Source: Candidatus Moranbacteria bacterium RIFCSPHIGHO2_01_FULL_55_24 (lineage in GTDB: Bacteria; Patescibacteria; Paceibacteria; Moranbacterales; UBA1568). Taken from it: a DNA stretch of 64,000 bases. Below, piece by piece: positions 16,811 through 23,562 of this stretch (positions within the stretch are counted from its first letter, which is position 1; the number at the start of each line of letters is the position of its first letter). Made by a program: the position numbers and the translations under genes. The DNA lies in NCBI GenBank assembly GCA_001786575.1, contig MFRW01000005.1, forward strand, positions 1 to 64,000. The letters run 5' to 3'. The notes beneath the pieces were generated by a model. That model did not search any database and was not told the origin of the DNA. It saw only the letters and a list, made by a program, of their open reading frames with translations.

Positions 16811-17361
16811 GTAGTCAGTTGAACTTTAACAAAATCCTTTCACCGCGATTGTTTGCGGACAGTGAAAGAGTTCCCGGTCACAATTTCCCCCTAATTGTGC
16901 TGGGGACTCTTTCACTGTTCAAGTGTCTCACGAACCTGTGAGGCCGCTCCGTCCTAACACGGAGACCAAAAACAAAAACAAAAAATTGGAATCAGCTAGA
17001 CAGTGGCCGGAAGAGCTTCTTGCCAGTGCCTAGCTGATTGCCAACTCCTGAAAAAATAATAAAACTCGGGAGAAAAACAAAAAGAAACAAAAAAATCAGT
17101 TCTTTCAAAAACAATCAAAGGGTTCGTCCCAGAGAATGGTGAAGGGTACGCATTTGAAACGTTAGGACAAGTGCAATAGGTCATGTGGACAAACTACAGG
17201 CGTGTTCTCTGGATTACGATGCCACTCACCCGGGCTAAGTAACCAACATACCTGTTGGCACATGCAAGTTCGGGCGCTACAGCCAAATATATTTACTATT
17301 GGGCCTCCGTAGCGCCCGACACCAACAATTTCCAGAATTCCCTATATTTGAGGGATTTTTT
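16811..17361 (+). ncRNA. large structured RNA of unknown class
   Basis: The stretch 16582-17370 contains no plausible long gene. Downstream of the promoter there are many hairpins: 16859-16918 (12-bp outer stem ACAGTGAAAGAG/CTCTTTCACTGT plus inner CACAATT/AATTGTG); CTCAC/GTGAG near 16930; CTCCGT/ACGGAG near 16950; AATCAGCTAG/CTAGCTGATT near 16990-17040; CCAGAGAA/TTCTCTGG closing 17129-17211; CCAAC/GTTGG near 17241-17258; and CGGGCGCTAC/GTAGCGCCCG at 17271-17318. A-rich linkers join them. A terminator ends the locus just before yraN. It lacks the signatures of RNase P RNA, tmRNA, SRP RNA and group I introns. It could instead be a very long yraN leader. The 200 bases before the promoter (16582-16775) show nothing I can name. 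Confidence 0.6.
17336..17361 (+). terminator. terminator at the end of the RNA locus
   Basis: TTCCCT-atatttg-AGGGA followed by TTTTTT. The stem is only five to six pairs, so termination may be partial and allow readthrough into yraN, ten bases on. Confidence 0.6.
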
Positions 17362-17370
17362 AATACTCAT

Positions 17371-17754
17371 ATGGCCGATCTACGCCATGCACTCGGTGAA
17401 TTAGGAGAAAAATTAGCTGCCCGCTATCTTGAAAACAAGGGATATCGGATCCTCGAAAGCCGTTTTACGAATAGCCGGGGATATCGATTGGGGGAAATCG
17501 ATATCGTGGCCTCCTCTGAAGGAAAAATCGTTTTCGTAGAGGTGAAAACGCGGAAAACTAGCTTGGATAAGCCGGTTTTCCCGGAAGAGGCGATAACCAG
17601 GGAAAAACTGCGCCGCCTGGAACGCATTTCCGCGAGCTATCTCCGTGAAAAGCGCCTTCTGGAGAAGTCATACGGATTCGATGCGGTGCTTGTCTGCTAC
17701 GATGCGGCCGCAAAGACAGCGAAAATACGCCATATTCAGGATATGTTTCTGTAG
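17371..17754 (+). CDS. yraN: YraN/UPF0102 family putative nuclease
   Basis: 127 residues from the ATG at 17371. The start LRHALGELGEKLAARYLENKGY, the core GEIDIVASSEGKIVFVEVKTR and the C-terminal RFDAVLV-like segment (GFDAVLVCYD) are the UPF0102 pattern. The acidic and lysine residues of GEIDIV...VFVEVK are those of the PD-(D/E)XK nuclease fold. The cellular role is unknown in any bacterium. It often lies near lspA or rnhB, and lspA is nearby here. An upstream in-frame ATG would start inside the preceding terminator and is not used. Confidence 0.92.
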   Translation: MADLRHALGELGEKLAARYLENKGYRILESRFTNSRGYRLGEIDIVASSEGKIVFVEVKTRKTSLDKPVFPEEAITREKLRRLERISASYLREKRLLEKSYGFDAVLVCYDAAAKTAKIRHIQDMFL

Positions 17755-17805
17755 ACAGCTCCGTAGGTTCTTGATATACTGGCGTTACTGTTAATGTATT
17801 CTCCT

Positions 17806-18150
17806 ATGGCACTTGATCCAAAATTCGTTGCAGAGATGAAAGAGCATTTGACCGAAGAGAAAAAGCGCCTGGAAGGCGAGCTTTCACGCTTCGCGAAGTC
17901 GACTGGTACGGAAGGGAGTTATGATACGCAGTTCGAGAATATCGGCCCGGATCCCGATGAGAACGCTTCCGAAGTCGAGCAGTATGTCGATAATCTCGCC
18001 CTGGAGTCGAGTCTCGAGGGCCAGCTCCGGGATGCGAACGATGCGCTTCAGAAGATCGAAGAGGGTCGCTATGGCATCTGTGAAAATACCGGCAAAGAGA
18101 TCGGCGGAGACCGGCTCCGAGCGTATCCAGCTGCCAGGACCGCTCTCTAG
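17806..18150 (+). CDS. TraR/DksA-type protein with degenerate zinc finger
   Basis: 114 residues from the ATG at 17806. DksA/TraR proteins bind the RNA polymerase secondary channel through a coiled coil capped by a C4 zinc finger. The N-terminal helical part (LTEEKKRLEGELSRFAK) and the motif LQKIEEGRYGICENTGKEIGGDRLRAYPAA align with the family end. However, of the four zinc cysteines only one remains: CxxC is CENT and the second pair is absent. I recall this CENTGKEI form from CPR proteins. A TATACT near 17775 may be its -10. The gene ends directly at lspA. Confidence 0.85.
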   Translation: MALDPKFVAEMKEHLTEEKKRLEGELSRFAKSTGTEGSYDTQFENIGPDPDENASEVEQYVDNLALESSLEGQLRDANDALQKIEEGRYGICENTGKEIGGDRLRAYPAARTAL

Positions 18151-18159
18151 GTGAATCCT

Positions 18160-18552
18160 ATGAAATCGCAGAAAGCACTCCGTGGAGCCGTTTCTGCGAT
18201 TTTTTTTGTCTCTCTCATGTTCGCTCTGCGGCAGATAGCGTATGCTTCCGGATGGGAGACGGTCTGTAATGTAGGAAGCGCCTTCGGGATACCCGTAGCA
18301 GCCCCGATCCTGATCATCCTGAATGTTCTTTTCCTGGCGATGCTCCTCTACTGGTTTTTTCGGGAGTATTCTTGGGGCGCACTCCTCATGCTTGCCGGAG
18401 GTATGAGCAATCTCTGGGAGCGGATCCGGTATGGATGCGTGTCGGACTATTTTTTCCTCCCGTTCTGGCCGGCCTTCAATCTCGCTGACTGTTTCCTCGT
18501 TTTCGGCGGCTGTCTTATCGCCTGGCAGCTCTTTCGTAAAAAGAAAGCCTAA
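18160..18552 (+). CDS. lspA: lipoprotein signal peptidase (LspA), short form
   Basis: 130 residues from the ATG at 18160. AGGTGA six bases upstream fits as ribosome site, so the in-frame GTG at 18151 is less likely. LspA is a membrane aspartyl protease that cuts prolipoproteins before the lipidated Cys; the lipoprotein at 46400 is a possible substrate. The two catalytic aspartates are in CVSDYF and NLADCF, with GGMSNLWERIRYG between them (the usual NxxDR is NLWER). Four membrane helices are predicted. It is shorter than typical LspA (about 150-170). Its first codons lie inside an intrinsic terminator (18163-18207). Confidence 0.85.
   Translation: MKSQKALRGAVSAIFFVSLMFALRQIAYASGWETVCNVGSAFGIPVAAPILIILNVLFLAMLLYWFFREYSWGALLMLAGGMSNLWERIRYGCVSDYFFLPFWPAFNLADCFLVFGGCLIAWQLFRKKKA
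18163..18207 (+). terminator. intrinsic terminator embedded in the 5' end of lspA
   Basis: AAATCGCAGAAA and TTTCTGCGATTT are a perfect 12-bp stem with an inner CTCC/GGAG, followed by an uninterrupted T run to 18207. It encodes lspA residues 2-16 and would stop transcripts from the TraR-like gene. Confidence 0.85.
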
Positions 18553-18555
18553 CCT

Positions 18556-20079
18556 ATGTCTTCCAGAGTCTTTTCTGCAGCTACTATAGGCATCGAGAGC
18601 GTCCCTGTCGAAGTGGAGGTAGACGTGCTTTCGGCCGGACTCCATAATTTCACCCTGGTCGGACTGCCGGACCTCGCTATCCGGGAATCGCGCGATCGGG
18701 TGAGTGCGGCGCTCAAGAATAGCGGTTTCCGCCCGCTCCATCAGTGCGGCCGGATAACGGTCAATCTGGCGCCAGCCGATCTTCCCAAGAATTCCGCTAT
18801 CTACGATGTGCCGATTGCGGCGGCGGTGCTTCTGGCCACCGGACAAGCGAATTTTATTACTGAAAAGAAGCTCTTCGTAGGAGAGCTTGCTCTGGATGGC
18901 AAGATCCGTAGGATCCATGGAATGCTCCCGATCGCGCTTTTTGCCAAAGAGCATGGCTACGAGGAACTCTATGTACCGATCGAGAACGCGCGCGAAGCGG
19001 CGCTGGTCTCGGGGATGCGCGTCTATCCCCTGAAGAGCATGACGGAATTGGCGAAGCACCTCGATGGGACCGTTCTCATTCCGTCTTTTACGGCGCCGGA
19101 GGAGCTTCCTTCGCATGAGGATGAAGCAGATTCCGATATGCGCCATGTACGGGGGCAGGAGCACGCCAAACGCGCGCTCGAGGTTGCTGCAGCCGGCGGA
19201 CATAATGTGCTTCTCGTGGGCCCGCCGGGATCCGGGAAAACCCTCCTGGCCAAGACCTTCTCGACGATTCTCCCGGCACTCCAATTCGAGGAAAGCCTCG
19301 AGGTGACGAAGATATTCTCTGTGGCGGGTCGGCTGGCACGCGGCGAAGAGCTGGTGCGGACGCGTCCCTTCCGGGCTCCGCATCACTCGGCGAGTGCGGT
19401 CTCGCTCATCGGGGGCGGAAGCTTCCCGAAGCCAGGCGAGATCAGTCTGGCACATCGCGGCGTGCTCTTCTTGGATGAATTCGCGGAGTTCCAGCGTTCG
19501 GTCCTCGAAAATCTGCGCCAGCCGCTCGAAGACGGCGAAGTGACCGTCGCACGGGCACGCGGCTCCCTCCATTTTCCGGCGCGTTTCATGCTGGTTGCGG
19601 CGATGAACCCCTGTCCCTGCGGCTACGCGGGCGATATGGAGCGCGTCTGCTCCTGCTCTCCCTATCAGGTAGTGAGGTACCGTCAGAAGATATCCGGACC
19701 GATTCTCGATCGGATCGATCTCCATGTGGAAGTCCCGCGGCTCAAAGTCGAGAAGTTCGAAGAATTCCCCGGGGATGTCGAAACAAGCCGGGATATCCGG
19801 AGCCGGGTAGAGGCCGCGCGCGACCTGCAGAGAAAACGCTTCGCCGGGAAGCGCGCTCTGACGAATGCGGAAATGAGCGGCGAAGAGATCCGCAGATTCT
19901 GCGCGCTCGATGAGGAATGCCAGTCTCTCATGCGGCACGCTCTGGAAAGTCTGCGACTGTCGGCGAGAGGCTATATGCGCATCTTGAAAGTCGCCCGGAC
20001 TATCGCCGATCTCGCCGGTTCCGAGCGCATTCTCGCTCTCCACATCGGCGAGGCGCTCCAGTACCGTTTTAAGGAATAG
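18556..20079 (+). CDS. comM: YifB/ComM family Mg-chelatase-like AAA+ ATPase
   Basis: 507 residues, usual length. The N-terminal Lon-protease-like domain (GLPDLAIRESRDRVSAALKN, VNLAPADLPK) is followed by an AAA+ module with Walker A GPPGSGKT, FRAPHHSASAVSLIGGG, LDEFAEF as Walker B, and the family signature MNPCPCGYAGD. ComM is a hexameric helicase that promotes branch migration during natural transformation. In a cell with a pilus-like T4SS this is consistent with DNA uptake, though comM is also conserved in non-transformable bacteria. It starts three bases after lspA and is translationally close. Confidence 0.95.
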   Translation: MSSRVFSAATIGIESVPVEVEVDVLSAGLHNFTLVGLPDLAIRESRDRVSAALKNSGFRPLHQCGRITVNLAPADLPKNSAIYDVPIAAAVLLATGQANFITEKKLFVGELALDGKIRRIHGMLPIALFAKEHGYEELYVPIENAREAALVSGMRVYPLKSMTELAKHLDGTVLIPSFTAPEELPSHEDEADSDMRHVRGQEHAKRALEVAAAGGHNVLLVGPPGSGKTLLAKTFSTILPALQFEESLEVTKIFSVAGRLARGEELVRTRPFRAPHHSASAVSLIGGGSFPKPGEISLAHRGVLFLDEFAEFQRSVLENLRQPLEDGEVTVARARGSLHFPARFMLVAAMNPCPCGYAGDMERVCSCSPYQVVRYRQKISGPILDRIDLHVEVPRLKVEKFEEFPGDVETSRDIRSRVEAARDLQRKRFAGKRALTNAEMSGEEIRRFCALDEECQSLMRHALESLRLSARGYMRILKVARTIADLAGSERILALHIGEALQYRFKE

Positions 20080-20085
20080 AGGTAT

Positions 20086-21030
20086 ATGCGTTTGCGGAAT
20101 ACCCGATTATTGATGCTCTTGGGACTTCTCGTCATCTGTGGCGTGAGCGTTTTCTTGTTTCTGGATGGAGAGTCCCGGGACTTCTCGCGGAAGACCGGGA
20201 TTACCGTCTGGGACGACCTGACAGAGTTCCAGTATGCCGGCGGGACATACGCGACCGTCGGAGACTTTCTCCGCGGCGAGGGGATTGTCCTGGCTCCTGG
20301 CGACAGCGTTTTCCCATCGGAGGAAAGCGCTCTTGCGAGCGGGAGCAGGATCGCCATTACCCGTTCGCGTTCGTACACGCTTCGGGTCGATGGCGAGACC
20401 CTCTCTTTGGAAACCCAGGCACGCACCGTCGCCGAAGCGCTTGCAGCCGCTCACGTGACGCTGGATGAGGATGACATCGTAGAGCCCGCGCGCGAGACGA
20501 GTCTTGCCGAAAACAGCCGGGTCGCGATCACCCGCGTGGTGGTGAGCGAAGAATCGGTAGACAAGCCGATCCCGTATGCGAAGAAAACGAATGAAGACGA
20601 TGCGCTCTCATGGCGGAAAACAGTAGTGACCCAGAAAGGCGAGAACGGCATCGAGCGTTCGACGTACCGCGTCAGCCGGCACGACGGCAAGGAAGTGAAT
20701 CGCAAACTCCTGGCGCGCGAACGGGTGAAGGAGCCGGTGACGGAAGTGGTGACCCAGGGGACGTATGTTAAGGTAGGGAAGAGTCATAGCGGTGCGGCTT
20801 CGTGGTATGCGCATACCGGAACGCTTGCAGCCGCGAATCCGTGGCTCCCTATGGGAAGCTATGTGCGCGTGACCAATACCGGGAACGGCAAGAGCGTCAT
20901 CGTGAAAATAAATGATCGCGGGCCGTTCGCGCCCGGACGCATCATCGATCTCGACAAGGTAGCCTTCGAAAAGATCGCTTCGCTCGGGAGCGGAGTCGTC
21001 CACGTCAAGATGGAAGAGATCACCAATTAG
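20086..21030 (+). CDS. secreted G5/DUF348 protein with RlpA-like double-psi barrel
   Basis: 314 residues. One N-terminal membrane segment (about 7-27) is followed by two DUF348-type repeats (GITVWDDLTEFQYAGG... and SYTLRVDGETLSLE...TVAEAL), then a G5-like stretch (TVVTQKGENG to EVVTQGTY). The C-terminal double-psi beta barrel has ASWYAHTGTLAAANPWLPMG, VTNTGNGKSVIVKINDRGPF and GRIIDLDKVAFEKI, the RlpA/3D signature with its catalytic-type Asp. The order resembles YabE/Rpf-like wall proteins, so a role in peptidoglycan remodelling outside the membrane is likely. It sits between comM and rsmA with gaps of a few bases (one operon). YabE-rsmA adjacency is also seen in Firmicutes. Confidence 0.88.
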   Translation: MRLRNTRLLMLLGLLVICGVSVFLFLDGESRDFSRKTGITVWDDLTEFQYAGGTYATVGDFLRGEGIVLAPGDSVFPSEESALASGSRIAITRSRSYTLRVDGETLSLETQARTVAEALAAAHVTLDEDDIVEPARETSLAENSRVAITRVVVSEESVDKPIPYAKKTNEDDALSWRKTVVTQKGENGIERSTYRVSRHDGKEVNRKLLARERVKEPVTEVVTQGTYVKVGKSHSGAASWYAHTGTLAAANPWLPMGSYVRVTNTGNGKSVIVKINDRGPFAPGRIIDLDKVAFEKIASLGSGVVHVKMEEITN

Positions 21031-21033
21031 CCT

Positions 21034-21840
21034 ATGCAAGTGAAAGCCAAGAAATCTTTAGGACAGAATTTTCTCCAGGATGAAGGCGTGATCGCCGAGA
21101 TCCTCCGGATCGCGGAAGTGGAGCCTGGCGAGGCTGTGCTGGAAATCGGCCCGGGGACCGGCGCGCTGACGGAAGCGCTCTGTGCCCGTGAAGCGGAGCT
21201 CATCGCGATCGAGCTGGACCACGAACTGGTGCTGCGGCTCCAGAAACATTTCGTCGATTCGAAAAATGTTTCTATCCTCGAAGGGAATATTCTCGACATG
21301 CATCTGGCGAGCCTTATCGACGAGAGCAGTTTTTCGGAAAAAGGATACAAGATCATCGCGAATATCCCGTACTACATTACGGCACCGATTATCCGGACAC
21401 TCCTTTCGCTCCCGGTGCAGCCGAAATCCTTGACGCTCATGGTGCAGGACGAAGTAGCCAAACGCCTGGCCGCTCCTCCGGGGAGCATGAGCCTTCTTTC
21501 GGTGATGGCGCAGTACTATGCGGACGTCGAGAAAAGGCTTTTCGTTCCGAAGGAAGCGTTTCTCCCGGTGCCGAAAGTCGAGAGTGCCGTCATACACATC
21601 TGCCCCAAGCGTTCCTACGACAAGGAAGCGGATCGGAAGTTCTTCCGCCTGGTGCGCGCCGGCTTTTCGGCCCGCAGGAAGACGCTTGCGAACAATCTCT
21701 CATCGAGTCTCCAGGTGCCTCGGACAGAAGTGGAAGAACTCTTCGAGATACTCGGACTGCGGAAGGATATCCGCGCTCAAGCGCTTTCTATCGCCGATTG
21801 GGAGAAGCTTGAAGCGCTCTGGCAAGAACGCTTCTCTTAG
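21034..21840 (+). CDS. rsmA: 16S rRNA (A1518/A1519) dimethyltransferase
   Basis: 268 residues, normal length. RsmA (KsgA) dimethylates two adjacent adenines in helix 45 of 16S rRNA, using SAM, late in small-subunit assembly. KKSLGQNFLQDEGVI is the family N-terminus, EIGPGTGALTEAL is the SAM motif, and NIPYYITAPII is the NLPY catalytic motif with Ile for Leu. It starts three bases after the previous gene and ends by overlapping the stop of the convergent UbiA gene by four bases. Confidence 0.97.
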   Translation: MQVKAKKSLGQNFLQDEGVIAEILRIAEVEPGEAVLEIGPGTGALTEALCAREAELIAIELDHELVLRLQKHFVDSKNVSILEGNILDMHLASLIDESSFSEKGYKIIANIPYYITAPIIRTLLSLPVQPKSLTLMVQDEVAKRLAAPPGSMSLLSVMAQYYADVEKRLFVPKEAFLPVPKVESAVIHICPKRSYDKEADRKFFRLVRAGFSARRKTLANNLSSSLQVPRTEVEELFEILGLRKDIRAQALSIADWEKLEALWQERFS

Positions 21841-23471
21841 AGCAAGAGGAGCGCGAGAGCGAACCCGTAGAAGATGGCTATGCCAAGGATGACACCGGGG
21901 ATTTTCGTATACGTAAACAGGGAACCCTTTTGAGACGTGCCTTTCTGGAGGCTCCAATAGGCGAGACTTCCGAAGAAGAGGCTCGGGAGAAAGGCTTTTT
22001 GCATATTGAGAAGAGAGGGGCTCGCGGCGAAGAACAGGAAGAGCAGGCTGCCGATCAGTCTTTTGGCACGCACCTCGCCTAAGAGAACCGGAAGCGTGTA
22101 GACATGATCTGCCCGGTCTCCCGCGATGTCTTTGAAATCCTTGATCGGAAGCAGGGCTGCATAGGCGCCGATGAGGAAGAAGAGGAGGGGAAGCGGCAGA
22201 GAGCCGAGGTTTTGGGATGGGCTTATGGCGAGGAAGCCGCAAGCGAGAACGAGGAATCCTGCAAAGGCCGCAAGCAAGGTGGCGAGTACGGGGATGCGCT
22301 TCAGGCGGAAAGGTGGAGCCGAGTAGATCCAGGCGATGGCCTGATAGGCGAGGAGGAGCAGGAGCGCCGAGAAACTGACGATGCCTGCGAAAAGGAGCGA
22401 GGCTATGAAGAAGATGATGCCGTAGGTGCGGAAGAGTACCGGGTCGATACTCCCGACAATGAGCGGCCGATCCGCGTTTGTTTTGGCATCGATCCGCATG
22501 TCGTAGAGGTCGTTTGCGACGACGGAAGCGAGCCAGGCGAATACCGCGGCAGCTGCCAGAAGGAGCAGTGCGAGGATGTCGAAAATATTCCAGAGAAGCA
22601 TCGGGCGTTCCAGGAGCCAGGCAAGAGCGGCGCCGAGGAAGACCAGGCCGCTGTGGTAGATGACTTGGGGAAAGCGGGCATTCCAGAAGAGTGCGAGAAA
22701 GTGCGCGCGCTGCTTGCGCCAGAGGAGAGCGGCACCGAGGATGATGGCGAACCAAGCGTAGAAAAGGCTCATTTTGATATGAAGGACGGTACGGAGATTG
22801 TCGATCTGTTTGGAAAGAATGGTTTCGGGAGAGAGGAAAAGACCGGCCACATCCGTATGCGAGATGGCGAAAAGATTCTTCTGGAACGCCAGGATAGCAA
22901 GTGTGAGCCAGGAAGGCATGGTACCGAGAACGAAGAGCAATGAGTAAAGGGTAAGCCCGGCAAGCAGACCGAAAAGAACCTTTCCTGATTTCAGGAAGGC
23001 ATAGAGTGCCGTGCCGAGCGTCACGATGACGACTTCGATACGGACTCCATAGGTGATGCCGATTTCCGGAGTATCTCCGAAAAGGGTGAAGTAGCGGACG
23101 AAGAGTCCCTTCAAGCCGTCGAATTCATAGAAGCTCCAGAAGGCCGCTCCTCCGAAAATATAGGTGTCGATGAGCGGCGGCGTCAGGATGATGAGGAAGC
23201 CGAAGAGGAGGATATTGGCTGCCTGGGAGAGCGAAGCTTTTCCGAAGCGCTCGATCACCGGCAAGAAGAGAAGATAGGAGCAGAGGAAGAAGAGGAGGGT
23301 ATGGATAAATTGGAAGAAGATGTATGAGAAAGGCCGCGCTGCGAAAAGTTCGACGGCACCCTCGATGACGAGGCGGAAGATGATGAGACAGAAGAAAGCC
23401 GCGAGAAAACTGCCGAGGCTTATCGGCATATTTTCGAGAGAATGGATGGCGCGGAGGAAAACGGCTCGCAT
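21837..23471 (-). CDS. UbiA-type prenyltransferase fused to an N-terminal membrane domain
   Basis: 544 residues from the ATG at 23471. The C-terminal half is a UbiA-family membrane prenyltransferase: first Asp motif NDLYDMRIDAKTNADRPL, second DFKDIAGDRADH, and about eight helices. UbiA enzymes transfer a polyprenyl chain onto an acceptor ring or lipid. The N-terminal 240-250 residues form another block of about seven membrane segments without recognised motifs, so the protein is roughly twice the length of ordinary UbiA (about 290). The substrate is unknown. It is convergent with rsmA (stops overlap) and divergent from the helicase gene, with 91 bases between starts. In-frame sequence before 23471 overlaps the helicase gene and is not coding. 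Confidence 0.82.
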   Translation of the reverse strand: MRAVFLRAIHSLENMPISLGSFLAAFFCLIIFRLVIEGAVELFAARPFSYIFFQFIHTLLFFLCSYLLFLPVIERFGKASLSQAANILLFGFLIILTPPLIDTYIFGGAAFWSFYEFDGLKGLFVRYFTLFGDTPEIGITYGVRIEVVIVTLGTALYAFLKSGKVLFGLLAGLTLYSLLFVLGTMPSWLTLAILAFQKNLFAISHTDVAGLFLSPETILSKQIDNLRTVLHIKMSLFYAWFAIILGAALLWRKQRAHFLALFWNARFPQVIYHSGLVFLGAALAWLLERPMLLWNIFDILALLLLAAAAVFAWLASVVANDLYDMRIDAKTNADRPLIVGSIDPVLFRTYGIIFFIASLLFAGIVSFSALLLLLAYQAIAWIYSAPPFRLKRIPVLATLLAAFAGFLVLACGFLAISPSQNLGSLPLPLLFFLIGAYAALLPIKDFKDIAGDRADHVYTLPVLLGEVRAKRLIGSLLFLFFAASPSLLNMQKAFLPSLFFGSLAYWSLQKGTSQKGSLFTYTKIPGVILGIAIFYGFALALLLL

Positions 23472-23562
23472 ACGGTTTATTTTAGCATGACTTCCGAGGA
23501 GCGACCGGAGAGGCGATATGTGATAAACTGGTACAGTTATCCGTATTTTCGGAAGATATCCT

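Noticed and set aside
16776..17370. Assignment of the RNA locus to RNase P RNA or tmRNA
   Set aside because: The universal RNase P core strings and the tmRNA TTCGACGG element and tRNA-like ends were not found. A covariance search could still overturn this.
17884..20043. Open frame of 719 codons on the minus strand opposite comM
   Set aside because: It runs through the TraR-like gene, lspA and comM, all of which have convincing products. Its translation has no recognisable motif.
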